Origin: an uncultured Eubacteriales bacterium | GTDB taxonomy: Bacteria > Bacillota > Clostridia > Oscillospirales > Oscillospiraceae | Assembly: GCA_900551995.1 (NCBI GenBank) | Contig: URXW01000026.1 | Span: 1-26,347, forward strand | Direction: 5' to 3' | DNA: 26,347 bases | Shown: piece by piece, positions 1-8,656 of the stretch | Layout: the number at the start of each line of letters is the position of its first letter | How positions within the stretch are numbered: the first letter of the stretch is position 1 | Program-made: the position numbers and the translations under genes | Notes under the pieces: model-generated | What the model saw: the letters and a program-made list of their open reading frames with translations, nothing else | Database searches by the model: none | Told to the model about the DNA's origin: nothing

Positions 1-4
1 GGGT

Positions 5-28
5 ACTTTTGTCGCTGGAGACAAAAGT
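5..28. repeat. Perfect 9-bp inverted repeat
   Basis: ACTTTTGTC (5-13) and GACAAAAGT (20-28) form a perfect stem around a 6-base loop. There is no clear T-tract, so it is more likely an intergenic palindrome or the end of a left-hand gene's terminator than a complete terminator. Its position at the window edge prevents assignment to a gene. Confidence 0.6.
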
Positions 29-90
29 CCCCCGCCGGAGGCAACACGTAAAAAAGGGTGACACGCCTGCGGTGCGGGGACGGGGGAAAC

Positions 91-128
91 GGATTCCCAC
101 GCCAGTGTGAGCACTGGCTCGGAATGAC
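91..128. repeat. REP-like intergenic palindrome
   Basis: Two nested stems are visible: ATTCC (93-97) with GGAAT (121-125), and GCCAGTG (101-107) with CACTGGC (112-118) around TGAG. The layout resembles dispersed palindromic intergenic repeats of GC-rich gut Clostridia; that resemblance is from memory. Only one copy occurs here. The whole 1-226 stretch has no convincing gene. Confidence 0.5.
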
Positions 129-226
129 AACACTATGGCAGTCCGAAGATCGCAGAGGGGCAGGACGGGGGGCGGTGCGGCGGAGAGGGGCGGGGAGCGA
201 GGATGATTGGAAAAAGGGGGAGGAAG

Positions 227-1552
227 ATGGAATTGTTTATGGGGACGCCCAGCGAGAAGCAGAGGGAGTTCCTGAAGTGTGAAAAGAAGTACATCGCCTT
301 CGGTGGGGCGAGAGGCGGCGGAAAAAGCTGGGCGGTGCGGTGCAAGGCCAAGCTGCTGGCATTGCGCTATCCCGGCATACGGCTGCTGCTGGTACGGCGG
401 ACGATGCCGGAGATCGAGGCGAACCATCTGGTGTTCCTGCGGCGGGAGCTGGCGGGGGCGGCGGTGTACCGCGCAGGGGAGAAGCGGTTCGTATTCGGAA
501 ACGGGAGCGTTTTGCAGTTCGGGTACTGCGCCAGCGACAGGGACGCGGAACGGTATCAGGGCGCGGAGTACGACGTGATATTCTTCGACGAGGCCACGCA
601 GCTGCAGGAGCGGTGGATGCGGCAGCTGGCGGCGTGCGTGCGAGGGGTGAACGGGTTTCCCAAGCGCATTTACTACACGTGCAATCCGGGGGGACCGGGA
701 CACGGGTACATCAAGCGGCTGTTCATCGACAGGCGGTATGAGCCGGGGGAGAACGGGGAGGAGTATGCGTTTATCCCGGCGCGGGTGACGGACAACGGGG
801 CGTTGCTGGCGCAGCAGCCGGAGTACGTGAAGCAGCTGGAGTCGCTGCCGCCGAAGCTGCGGGCGGCGTGGCTGGAGGGACGGTGGGACGTGCTGGCGGG
901 GCAGGTGTTTCAGGAGTTCACCGACGACCCGGAGCACTACGCGGACAGGCGGTGGACGCACGTGATCAAGCCCTTCGACATTCCGAGGGAGTGGAATGTG
1001 TACAGAAGCTACGACTTCGGGTACGCGAAGCCCTTCTCCTGCGGCTGGTGGGCGGTGGACTTCGACGGGTGTGTGTACCGGATCGCGGAGCTGTACGGCT
1101 GCACCGGAACGCCGGATGAGGGCGTGCTGTGGACGCCGGACCGGCAGTTTGCGGAGATCCGGCGGATGGAGGAGGAGCACCCGTACCTGCGGGGGAGGAC
1201 TATACACGGTGTTGCCGACCCTGCTATTTGGGACGCCAGCCGAGGGGAGAGCATCTATGAGACGGCGTTGAAGCACCGCGTATACTTCGTGAAGGGGGAC
1301 AACCGGCGGATCCCTGGGTGGATGCAGATGCACTACCGAATGAGCTTCGACGAGGAGGGGTATCCCATGCTGTACGTGTTCGAGGGGTGCAGGGCATTCA
1401 TACGGACGGTGCCGGGGCTGTCGTACAGCACCACGGCTCCGGAGGACGTGGAGACAAGTCAGGAGGATCACGTGGCGGACGAGAGCCGGTATTTCTGCAT
1501 GATGCGCCCCATCGCACCGCGAACGGGGGCGTGCGGGAGAAAAATATTTTGA
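227..1552 (+). CDS. Phage terminase large subunit (TerL)
   Basis: This is the ATPase/nuclease motor that cuts concatemeric phage DNA and packages it through the portal. Counting from an in-frame ATG at 203, the Walker A motif GGARGGGKS is at residues 34-42 and the Walker B motif VIFFDEAT has its acidic pair at 129-130. The C-terminal half has the RNase H-fold nuclease look, with DFGY followed by an ADPAIWD segment. I chose ATG 227 because a GGGGGAGG Shine-Dalgarno lies directly upstream; ATG 203 also has a GGAG-like site and would add eight residues. It is the first gene of the cassette, and no small terminase subunit precedes it. The C-terminus after RPIAPR looks short for the family and may be trimmed; that is a judgement from memory. 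Confidence 0.93.
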   Translation: MELFMGTPSEKQREFLKCEKKYIAFGGARGGGKSWAVRCKAKLLALRYPGIRLLLVRRTMPEIEANHLVFLRRELAGAAVYRAGEKRFVFGNGSVLQFGYCASDRDAERYQGAEYDVIFFDEATQLQERWMRQLAACVRGVNGFPKRIYYTCNPGGPGHGYIKRLFIDRRYEPGENGEEYAFIPARVTDNGALLAQQPEYVKQLESLPPKLRAAWLEGRWDVLAGQVFQEFTDDPEHYADRRWTHVIKPFDIPREWNVYRSYDFGYAKPFSCGWWAVDFDGCVYRIAELYGCTGTPDEGVLWTPDRQFAEIRRMEEEHPYLRGRTIHGVADPAIWDASRGESIYETALKHRVYFVKGDNRRIPGWMQMHYRMSFDEEGYPMLYVFEGCRAFIRTVPGLSYSTTAPEDVETSQEDHVADESRYFCMMRPIAPRTGACGRKIF

Positions 1553-1635
1553 AAAATAGAGAGGGTGTTGCACGTTTGTGGGCAACAGAGGGGCGGTGGG
1601 GGCGTGGGGACAGAACGTGAAAGGGAGGTGCTCGC

Positions 1636-3474
1636 ATGGAGCGGGAGACGACCGTGACGGAGAAAAAGCCGGGCATGGACGGCGCACCGGTAAAAATCGG
1701 CGCGGCGGAGGTACGGGCGGCGGCAGAGGTGCTGCGGCGATACCGGTTGGGAAAGCAGAATCTGGACAGGCGGATCATCGACAACGAGCAGTTTTGGAAG
1801 ATGCGCCACTGGGAGCAGATGGAGAAGGCGGGGGAGGGAGGCAATCCCGGCGACCCGCAGCCTGCCAGCGGGTGGCTGGTGAACTGCATACTCAACAAGC
1901 ACGCAGACGCCATGGACTGCTATCCGGAGCCTACGGTGCTGCCCAGAGAGCCGGGGGATCGGCGGGAGGCGGAGGAGTTGAGCCGCATCCTGCCGGTGAT
2001 ACTGAAAAATAACCGGTTCAAGAAGGCGTATTCCCAAGCGTGGTGGAACAAGCTGAAGTCCGGGTGCGCCGTGTACGGCGTGTTCTGGGACGCGGGGAAG
2101 CTCCACGGGCTGGGGGACATCGAGATACGCAGCATGGACGTGCTGAATCTGTTCTGGGAGCCGGGGGTACAGGACATCCAGGAGTCGGAGAACTTCTTCT
2201 GCACGGAGCTGGTGCCCAACCGCAGGCTGGAGAGACAGTGGCCGGAGCTGGAGGGCAAGCTGGGAAGAAGCGGCGTGCAGGTGAGCCGGTATCTCTACGA
2301 CGACAAGGTGGACACGTCGGAGCAGTCGCTGGTGGTGGACTGGTACTACCGCACGGAGGCGGACGGCAGAGAGGTGCTGCAATACTGCAAATTCGTGGGG
2401 GAGAACGTGCTGTACGCCACGGAGAACGACCCGGAGGCGGCGGAGCGGGGCTGGTACGACCACGGGAAGTACCCCTTTGTGTTCGACGCGCTGTTTCCGG
2501 AGGAGGGGACGCCCTGCGGGTACGGGTATGTGGATCTGTGCAAGTCGGCGCAGAAGCAGATCGACCTGATGAACCAGGCCATTCTGAAAAACACGCTGGC
2601 AGCCGCCACACCGCGGTTCTTTATCCGCTCCGACGGCGCGGTGAACGAGAACGAGTACGCCGACTGGACGCGTCCCTTCGTGCATACCAACGGGAATCTG
2701 GGTGCGGATTCCATCGCGCCGATACGGGTGCCCGCCCTGGACGGCGTGTATGTGGCGGTGCTGCAGAACAAGATCGCGGAGATGAAGGAGACGGCGGGCA
2801 ACCGGGACGTGATGAGCGGCGGCACCGCCGGCGGCGTGACGGCCGCCACCGCCATCGCGGCGTTGCAGGAGGCCGGCGGGAAGCTGTCGCGGAACATGAT
2901 CGACGACGGGTACGAGGCGTTTTCCCAAGTGCTGACGCTGTGCATTGAGCTGGTGCGGCAGTTTTACGACGTGCCCCGGCAGTTCCGGCTGCTGGGGAAG
3001 GACGGCGGGACGTTCACCAGCTTCGACAACAGCCGATTGCAGCCGAGGGCATTGCTGACCGGCGGCTATCGGGTGCCGGAGTTCGATCTGGAGGTGATGG
3101 CGCAGGACGAGACGCCTTACCAGACCATGGAGTACAACCAGCTGGCATTGCAGCTGTTCCAGATGGGCTTCTTCCGCAGCGATATGGCAGAGCAGGCGTT
3201 GCGGTGCCTGGAGCTGATGCAGTTCCGCAACAAGGACACGCTGGTGGAGGTCATCCGGCAGGGACAGAGGGAGAACGACCAGCGGGAGTGGCTGACGGAG
3301 TCGCTCCGCAGGGCGGTGACGCTGCTGGACAAGAGCCAGGGCACCCATCTGGGGGAGATGCTGGAGGGAGAGCTGCAGAGCCACGGGCTTGCCGCCGGCA
3401 GGGCGGAGACGCGCCGCAGCAGCGCGGTGACGCGGCAGCGGCAGAGCACGCGGCAGGCGGTGCGCCCCCGATGA
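1636..3474 (+). CDS. Phage portal protein (P22-like)
   Basis: This 612-residue protein would form the dodecameric ring at the packaging vertex, through which DNA enters and leaves the capsid. Its size, its place directly after TerL, and a long alpha-helical C-terminal half containing GGTAGGVTAATAIAALQEAG fit portals of the P22/podovirus type. The N-terminal part carries the YRLGKQNLDRRIIDNEQFW-like helical region typical of this group. The ATG follows an AGGGAGG site. Its stop overlaps the next start as ATGA (3471-3474), indicating translational coupling. The C-terminus is Arg/Gln-rich. Assignment rests on family resemblance and synteny, with no visible catalytic motif. Confidence 0.85.
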   Translation: MERETTVTEKKPGMDGAPVKIGAAEVRAAAEVLRRYRLGKQNLDRRIIDNEQFWKMRHWEQMEKAGEGGNPGDPQPASGWLVNCILNKHADAMDCYPEPTVLPREPGDRREAEELSRILPVILKNNRFKKAYSQAWWNKLKSGCAVYGVFWDAGKLHGLGDIEIRSMDVLNLFWEPGVQDIQESENFFCTELVPNRRLERQWPELEGKLGRSGVQVSRYLYDDKVDTSEQSLVVDWYYRTEADGREVLQYCKFVGENVLYATENDPEAAERGWYDHGKYPFVFDALFPEEGTPCGYGYVDLCKSAQKQIDLMNQAILKNTLAAATPRFFIRSDGAVNENEYADWTRPFVHTNGNLGADSIAPIRVPALDGVYVAVLQNKIAEMKETAGNRDVMSGGTAGGVTAATAIAALQEAGGKLSRNMIDDGYEAFSQVLTLCIELVRQFYDVPRQFRLLGKDGGTFTSFDNSRLQPRALLTGGYRVPEFDLEVMAQDETPYQTMEYNQLALQLFQMGFFRSDMAEQALRCLELMQFRNKDTLVEVIRQGQRENDQREWLTESLRRAVTLLDKSQGTHLGEMLEGELQSHGLAAGRAETRRSSAVTRQRQSTRQAVRPR

Positions 3475-3791
3475 TACGGGCGCGGTGCGGCAGGAACCGT
3501 CTGGTGATGGGCGGCCATGCCGGGTACGGAGAGCACGGGAAGGACATCGTATGCGCGGCGGCATCCGCGCTGGTGTACGCGCTGGCGGAGGTACTGCGGG
3601 AGACGGGAAGGCTGGCGGAGGCGGTCATGGAGCCGGGCCGGGCGGAGGTGACGGGCAGAGGGGAGTGCTGCCGGGAATTCGCCATGGCGCGGTGCGGGCT
3701 GGAGATGCTGGCGAGGCAGTATCCGGAGAGCGTGGAATTGGGTCGTGACCTACCACGGGAAGGAGGCTCGGAATGGACGAGCGGGAGATGA
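3471..3791 (+). CDS. Prp-like cysteine protease, phage-encoded
   Basis: This 106-residue protein matches the Prp (YsxB) family of ribosomal-processing cysteine proteases, which in Firmicutes trim the N-terminus of ribosomal protein L27. The signature GHAGYGEHGKDIVCAAASAL is present. Candidate catalytic residues are His16 and Cys28, separated by 12 as in S. aureus Prp (His22/Cys34). Host prp normally sits between rplU and rpmA, but this copy lies between portal and scaffold genes, the usual place for a prohead protease. The start ATG overlaps the portal stop (ATGA), and the 3' end overlaps the scaffold gene by 19 bases. A role in cleaving scaffold or capsid protein is inferred from position and from the reported action of host Prp on phage 80alpha proteins. 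Confidence 0.82.
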   Translation: MIRARCGRNRLVMGGHAGYGEHGKDIVCAAASALVYALAEVLRETGRLAEAVMEPGRAEVTGRGECCREFAMARCGLEMLARQYPESVELGRDLPREGGSEWTSGR

Positions 3792-4228
3792 CCACGCAGG
3801 AGAACGCGGAGGAGAGAACGGGCGGTACGGCTCCCGACGCCGGGGAGCAGGAGAAGGACGCCGAGGAGGGCTTCGAGGCACTGATACGCGGCAAGTACAA
3901 GGAGGAGTTTGACGCGAGGGTGCGGAGGATCTTAGACGGAAGGCTGCGGGGACTGCGGCAGGAGAACGAGAGGCTGCGGCAGGCGGCGGCAGAGGCGGAG
4001 ATCGTGGGGCGGCGGCAGCAGGAGGAGCAGCTGCGGTGCGCCATGGAGTTCGCGGTGCGCCGTGCGCGGCAGCAGCTGGTGCAGTCCATCGCCAGCGGCG
4101 GCAGCCGTGTGGCGGAGAACGCCGGACGGCGCAGGAGCGTCAGCCGGTGGGACCCCAGAGGGTTGAGCGGCGAGGAGCTGGCCGCCATACGGAAGCGGGT
4201 GCAGAGCGGGGAGAAGATCCGATTTTGA
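3773..4228 (+). CDS. Putative phage scaffolding protein
   Basis: This 151-residue, strongly charged protein has a central coiled-coil-like stretch rich in Glu, Arg and Gln (about residues 40-105), an acidic N-terminus and a basic C-terminal end. That composition is usual for capsid scaffolds, which guide coat assembly and are then expelled or degraded. It lies directly before the major capsid gene and after the Prp-like protease. Its start is set by GGAAGGAGG eight bases upstream, inside the 3' end of the protease gene. No enzymatic motif is seen. The call depends on composition and gene order, so a minor head protein remains possible. Confidence 0.65.
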   Translation: MDEREMTTQENAEERTGGTAPDAGEQEKDAEEGFEALIRGKYKEEFDARVRRILDGRLRGLRQENERLRQAAAEAEIVGRRQQEEQLRCAMEFAVRRARQQLVQSIASGGSRVAENAGRRRSVSRWDPRGLSGEELAAIRKRVQSGEKIRF

Positions 4229-4306
4229 GAGAAGCCCCGCGAAAGCGGCGCGGCTGCCTGCCGTGGCGCAGGAGAAGCACTTGAAAATGCGAAAGGAGAA
4301 AGGAAT

Positions 4307-5521
4307 ATGGAGATGAATTTGCAGATGTTTGCGGAGAACACCCAGACGACCGGTGGTCTCAGCGCGGAGATGAAAACCTATTACGGCATGGAGCTGCTGG
4401 AGAATGCCAAGCCCCAGCTGGTGCACAACCAGTTTGCCGCCACGAAGGGGCTGCCTACCGGCGGCGGCAAGACCGTGGAGTGGCGTAAGTTCGGCGCATT
4501 CGACAAGGCGTTGAAGCCCCTGTCCGAAGGCGTGACACCCGACGGCAGCGGGATCTCCGTCAGCTATATCACCAAGGAGCTGGCGCAGTACGGCGACTAC
4601 ACCACCGTGTCGGATATGCTGGATCTGACCGCCATCGACGACGTGGTGCTGGAGATCACCGACCGCCACGGCAGCAACATGGGGCTGACGCTGGATACGG
4701 TGACGCGCAACGAGATCCAGCAGGGCAAGCAGGTGATCTACGCGCCCAAGCTGGGCAGCGACGGCACCAAGACCGAGGTGACGAGCCGCAGTGCGCTGGA
4801 CAAGGACTGCCGCATGACCAGCGAGCTGGTGGCGAAGGCCGCCACCCAGCTGAAGAAGATGAACGCGCCCACCTTCGAGGGGAAGTACGTGTGCATCATC
4901 CACCCCAGCGTGGCGTTCGATCTGCGGCAGGACGAGGCGTGGATCGCGGCACATCAGTACGCCGGGGCAACGGAGCTGTTCTCCGGCGAGATCGGCGAGC
5001 TGCACGGCGTGCGCTTCGTGGAGACCACCGAGGCGAAGATCTATCGCGGGGAGCCTCTGGCGGCGAACAGCCGCACCCTGAAGGTGAAGTCCGGCGTGAT
5101 GGACTCCACGGAGGTCACCTTTGAGGGCGGCACCGTGGCGGCGGACGCACTGGTGGGACGCTATGTGGTCATCGGCGGTACCCGTTGCAGGGTGGTCAGC
5201 AACACCGCCGCAAAGATGGTGCTCAGCGAGGCGGTGAGCGCGTCCGCCGGTGACGAGATCGCGCCCGGTGAGGGCGGCAAGGACGGCTGCGCCGTGTATG
5301 GCTGTCTGTTCCTGGGCAAAGGCGCATACGGCGTGGTGGATCTCAGTGAGGGCACGGAGGTCATCGTGAAGCCCCGCGGCTCCTCCGGCACCGCCGATCC
5401 GCTGGATCAGCGTTCCAGCGTGGGCTGGAAGGGCGTGCACGCCGCCGCGATCCTGTACGATGAGTACATGGTGCGCGTGGAGTGCGGCAGCAGCTATTCT
5501 GAGGAGGACAAGTCCAACTGA
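4307..5521 (+). CDS. N4-gp56 family major capsid protein
   Basis: This 404-residue protein resembles the N4-gp56 family of major capsid proteins with an HK97-like fold. Family-like features include the N-terminal NLQMFAE, the segment VEWRKFGAFDKALKPLSEGV, and the central QYGDYTTVSDMLDLTAIDDV block. A later HPSVAFDLRQDEAW stretch and a C-terminal VGWKGVHAAAILYDEYMVRVE segment also fit. An inserted beta-rich part at about residues 255-340 may be a surface domain. The ATG at 4307 follows AAAGGAGAAAGGAAT; an ATG two codons later is an alternative. Strong codon use and its own good ribosome site fit an abundant virion protein. A long GC hairpin follows the stop. Confidence 0.9.
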   Translation: MEMNLQMFAENTQTTGGLSAEMKTYYGMELLENAKPQLVHNQFAATKGLPTGGGKTVEWRKFGAFDKALKPLSEGVTPDGSGISVSYITKELAQYGDYTTVSDMLDLTAIDDVVLEITDRHGSNMGLTLDTVTRNEIQQGKQVIYAPKLGSDGTKTEVTSRSALDKDCRMTSELVAKAATQLKKMNAPTFEGKYVCIIHPSVAFDLRQDEAWIAAHQYAGATELFSGEIGELHGVRFVETTEAKIYRGEPLAANSRTLKVKSGVMDSTEVTFEGGTVAADALVGRYVVIGGTRCRVVSNTAAKMVLSEAVSASAGDEIAPGEGGKDGCAVYGCLFLGKGAYGVVDLSEGTEVIVKPRGSSGTADPLDQRSSVGWKGVHAAAILYDEYMVRVECGSSYSEEDKSN

Positions 5522-5528
5522 CGAAAGG

Positions 5529-5557
5529 CGGCGGGAGGGGGCGCACCCCTCCCGCCG
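5529..5557 (+). terminator. Strong GC hairpin after capsid gene
   Basis: CGGCGGGAGGGG (5529-5540) and CCCCTCCCGCCG (5546-5557) form a perfect 12-bp stem with a 5-base loop, starting eight bases after the capsid stop. There is no U-run, so it is probably an attenuator, pause or mRNA 3'-end stabiliser rather than a full terminator; genes continue downstream on the same strand. Confidence 0.55.
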
Positions 5558-5589
5558 GGAGGCGGAACGGCGAAAGGAGAGAGGCTGGT

Positions 5590-5793
5590 ATGAAGGAAAA
5601 AATGGTGACGGTGACGCTGCCGCGCGGCAGAAAGCAGGAGGAGAACTTCGTGATCGTGTCGGTCAACGGCAGAAGCTGGAAGATCATGCGCGGCGTGGAG
5701 GTGAAGGTGCCCCGCTGTGTGGCGGAGGTGCTGGAGAACGCGCAGATGATGGCCGAGGAGGCCAGACGCTACGTGGACGAGAGAGCGTCCTGA
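5590..5793 (+). CDS. Small phage head protein, function unknown
   Basis: This 67-residue protein has a beta-rich first half with the NFVIVSVNGRSWKIMRGVEVKVP segment, followed by a short helix ending VDERAS. Small proteins of this kind commonly follow N4-gp56-type capsid genes in Firmicute prophages, but I know no established function. The ATG follows GGAGAG; an internal ATG at 5602 is possible. It lies between the capsid and adaptor genes, so a head-decoration or head-completion role is a guess from position. Confidence 0.7.
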   Translation: MKEKMVTVTLPRGRKQEENFVIVSVNGRSWKIMRGVEVKVPRCVAEVLENAQMMAEEARRYVDERAS

Positions 5794-5803
5794 GGTGGCG
5801 GAG

Positions 5804-6163
5804 ATGGCAAAGACGACGGCGGGGCAGGTGCTGCAGCGTGTGGACGCGCTGCTGCCCAACAGCTGCGAGAAGGCGGAGAAGCTGCGCTGGCTGGCGCAGG
5901 CGGAGGGGTTCGTGCTGCGGGAGATCTGCCGGGAGACGGGGGATCTGCCGGAGATGACCGAGGGCACGGCACTGACGGCGGAGCCGCCCTTCGACGAGAT
6001 GTACCGCCATTACGTGGAGTCGCAGATCCACTATGCCAACGGGGAGACAGGGCGGTACAACAGTGCCGCCAGCCTGTGGAACAACGGATTTCTGACGTAC
6101 CGGGACTACCGTGCCCGCAGGGAGGTGCCCGAGGGCGGCGCGGCGGTGCTGCGCCTGTGCTGA
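5804..6163 (+). CDS. Putative head-tail adaptor protein
   Basis: This 119-residue, mainly helical protein ends in a region (YVESQIHYANGETGRYNSAA and following) that resembles phage adaptor/connector proteins binding under the portal. I prefer ATG 5804, which has GAGGTGG upstream, over an in-frame GTG at 5795 that lacks a good site. The gene follows the small head protein within about ten bases and precedes the long tail-type gene, where adaptors normally lie. No diagnostic residues are visible, so the function is tentative. Confidence 0.6.
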   Translation: MAKTTAGQVLQRVDALLPNSCEKAEKLRWLAQAEGFVLREICRETGDLPEMTEGTALTAEPPFDEMYRHYVESQIHYANGETGRYNSAASLWNNGFLTYRDYRARREVPEGGAAVLRLC

Positions 6164-6178
6164 GAGGAGGCGGGGAGG

Positions 6179-7897
6179 ATGTATTTTCCGAAGCTGAAGG
6201 CGGCGGCGCAGCAGCACGCGGCGGTGGAGCGGTTCGGCGGACTGGATCGCAGGCCGGGGAGCGGCGCGGCGTGTCCGGCGGAGATGGAGAACCTGTGGAG
6301 CGGCGGATACCCGGCGTTGGAGACGCGCCCCCGGCGGAGCACGGCGGGGCTGCTGACGAAGCCCTACGGCGTGGCGGAGAAGGACGGACTTTTCTGGGTG
6401 GACGGCAACGCCATGTACGCCAACGGTGTGAAAACGGGGCTGGTGCTGACGGAGGGGGACAAGCAGCTGGTGAGCATGGGGGCGTACCTGCTGGTGTTCC
6501 CGGATAAGAAGTACATCAACACCCAGAGGCTGACGGAGTTCGGCAGCATGGAGAACGTGCGGGAGAGCGAGGGCACGGTGACCTTTTCCCTGTGCGACGG
6601 GAAGGGGCGCGCGCTGGGCAGCTACTCCGTGGGGACGGAGGCTCCCACGGAGGCCACAGCGGGAGAGCTGTGGCTGGACACGGGGCTGTCGGTCAGCGTG
6701 ATGCGGCAGTATGACGGCAGCACGTGGGCGGAGATGACGGACGTGTGCACGAGGATCGCCGCCACCGGCATCGGCAAGGGGTTCGCCGTGGGGGACGGCG
6801 TGACGGTGGCCGGGTGCGGCACGGTGGAGCTGAACGGGCTGCACAGCATTCGCGCCGTGGGGGACAATTTCCTGGTGGTGCCGGCTCTGTGCAGGACGCT
6901 GGACAGCCAGACGGCGACGGTGACGGTGATACGGAGCATCCCGGACATGGACTTCGTGGTGGAGCAGGGAAACCGGCTGTGGGGCTGCAAGTACGGCATC
7001 GTGAACGGGCAGGCGGTGAACGAGGTGTACGCCTGCGCGCTGGGGGATTTCCGCAACTGGAACAGCTTTCAGGGGCTGAGCACGGACAGCTATGCGGCGG
7101 CGAGAGGCTCGGACGGAGCGTTCACCGGGGCGGCCGCCTGCATGGGCGGCGTGGTGTTCTTCAAGGAGGACTGCATGGAGCGGGTGTATCCCGCCGCCGG
7201 AGGCGGGCACCAGATCGTGACGGTGGCGTGCACCGGCGTGCGAAAGGGCGCGGGTCGCACCGTCGCCGTGGCGGACGGCGTGGTGTACTACCTGGGGAAC
7301 GACGGGGTGTATGCCTTTGACGGCAGTATGCCGGTGTGCGTATCCCGCGCGCTGGGGGAGAACCGGTACGTGGGCGGCACAGGCGGCGGCGAGAGCGGGC
7401 GGTACTGGCTGTCCGCCAAGGACGCAGAGGGGGGCTTCGAGCTGCTGGTATACGACACCCAGAGGAAGCTGTGGCACCGGCAGGACGCCACGGAGGTGGT
7501 GGGCTTTGCACGGAGGAACGGGCACATGCTGCTGCTGCGCCGGGACGGTATGCTGCTGGACAGCAGCGGGAGCGTGGGGCAGAAGGAGAGTGCCGTTGCG
7601 TGGAGCGTGCAGAGCGGAGAGCTGGGAGTGTATACGCCGGAGCACAAGTACCTTGTGCGGCTGGAGCTGCGGCTGCGCTTGGAGACGGGCGCGGCGGTGA
7701 AGGCGTATATCAGCTACGACGGCGGCGCGTGGGAGCAGGTGGGCAGCGTGACGGGGACGGAGGAGCAGACCCGCGGCGCGGTGCTGTATCTGCGTCCCCA
7801 CCGATGCGGACAGCTGCGGCTGAAGCTGACGGGCAAGGGCGGCTGCCGCCTGTACAGCGCGGCGGCGGTGTATGAGAAGGGAAGTGAGAGGCTGTGA
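6179..7897 (+). CDS. Putative tail nozzle/stabilisation protein
   Basis: This 572-residue, beta-rich protein has repeated blade-like units such as KYGIVNGQAVNEVYACALGD, GDFRNWNSFQGLSTD and LWHRQDATEVVGFARRNGH. This pattern suggests a beta-propeller, as in short-tail nozzle or DNA-stabilisation proteins (for example the P22 gp10 type). It follows the adaptor and uses a start just after GAGGAGGCGGGGAGG. Its end overlaps the next gene as GTGA. No tail tube or tape-measure gene is present, which favours a short-tailed virion. The specific role is inferred. Confidence 0.55.
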   Translation: MYFPKLKAAAQQHAAVERFGGLDRRPGSGAACPAEMENLWSGGYPALETRPRRSTAGLLTKPYGVAEKDGLFWVDGNAMYANGVKTGLVLTEGDKQLVSMGAYLLVFPDKKYINTQRLTEFGSMENVRESEGTVTFSLCDGKGRALGSYSVGTEAPTEATAGELWLDTGLSVSVMRQYDGSTWAEMTDVCTRIAATGIGKGFAVGDGVTVAGCGTVELNGLHSIRAVGDNFLVVPALCRTLDSQTATVTVIRSIPDMDFVVEQGNRLWGCKYGIVNGQAVNEVYACALGDFRNWNSFQGLSTDSYAAARGSDGAFTGAAACMGGVVFFKEDCMERVYPAAGGGHQIVTVACTGVRKGAGRTVAVADGVVYYLGNDGVYAFDGSMPVCVSRALGENRYVGGTGGGESGRYWLSAKDAEGGFELLVYDTQRKLWHRQDATEVVGFARRNGHMLLLRRDGMLLDSSGSVGQKESAVAWSVQSGELGVYTPEHKYLVRLELRLRLETGAAVKAYISYDGGAWEQVGSVTGTEEQTRGAVLYLRPHRCGQLRLKLTGKGGCRLYSAAAVYEKGSERL

Positions 7898-8652
7898 GTA
7901 CACTTCCCATGCCCATGGCACCGGCGGGGTCGGTGCAGGAGCAGGTGACGCAGCAGTATCTCTATCTGGTGCAGATGAGCCAGCAGCTGAATCTGGCGTT
8001 GGGACAGCTGGAGGAGCTGGGCGGCGGCGCGGGGACCGCCTCCGCCCAGCGGCAGGCGGGACGGTACACCGGGAACAGGGACACCGCGGCGGCGCAGGAG
8101 CAGTACGATACGCTGCGGAGCATGATCGTCAAGACGGCGGAGCAGGTGAAGAAGGTCACGGAGGAGTTGACGGCGAGGCTGGAGGAGGAGTACGTGGCAA
8201 GCTCCGATTTCGGCAGCTACGTGGCGAGGCTGAGTGCGTATCTGGAGGCGAATCCGGAGGCGGTGACGCAGTATTACAGCTTTTTCTCCGACCTGCGCGC
8301 CGACGTGGAGGCGGTGGACGCCGCCTTTGCCCACTACAAGGTGGACACGGAGGGGTACATCCGCACGGGTATCGTGTACTACGACAACGACATGCCGGTG
8401 TACGGCGTGGCGGTGGGACAGGGGCTTATGTGCCGGGAGGTGGACGGACAGAAGGTGGTGGAGCAGAGCAACTTCCGGGCGGTGTTCACCGCCACGCGGC
8501 TGTCCTTCTGGCAGGACGCCACGGAGGTGGCGTATGTGTCCAACAACCAGCTGTACATCACCGACATCACGGTGCTGGGCACCGTCTGTATCGGCGAGTG
8601 GAGCGTGGAGGCGGCGGAGGGCGGACTGGCCTTCCGGTGGATCGGAGGGTGA
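7894..8652 (+). CDS. Phage tail-associated structural protein
   Basis: This 252-residue protein starts at a GTG overlapping the previous stop (GTGA). The N-terminal 130 residues are helical and Gln/Glu-rich, including a long heptad-like segment (about residues 15-110). The C-terminal half is beta-rich and ends in YITDITVLGTVCIGEWSVEA followed by GGLAFRWIGG, a typical closing pattern of Firmicute phage minor tail proteins. It sits between the nozzle-like gene and a fibre-like gene. It probably bridges tail tip and fibre, an inference from layout. Confidence 0.6.
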   Translation: MSTLPMPMAPAGSVQEQVTQQYLYLVQMSQQLNLALGQLEELGGGAGTASAQRQAGRYTGNRDTAAAQEQYDTLRSMIVKTAEQVKKVTEELTARLEEEYVASSDFGSYVARLSAYLEANPEAVTQYYSFFSDLRADVEAVDAAFAHYKVDTEGYIRTGIVYYDNDMPVYGVAVGQGLMCREVDGQKVVEQSNFRAVFTATRLSFWQDATEVAYVSNNQLYITDITVLGTVCIGEWSVEAAEGGLAFRWIGG

Positions 8653-8656
8653 GTAA

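Noticed and set aside
1468..3564. Very long open frame on the minus strand opposite the portal gene
   Set aside because: It is a GC-rich shadow with Arg/Pro/His/Leu-rich translation, no ribosome site and no family features; the plus-strand portal explains the region.
3932..5440. 502-codon minus-strand open frame opposite scaffold and capsid
   Set aside because: Same reason: antisense of two well-supported genes, no start signal.
5684..7921. 745-codon minus-strand open frame
   Set aside because: Shadow of the tail gene caused by low stop frequency in GC-rich DNA; composition is not protein-like.
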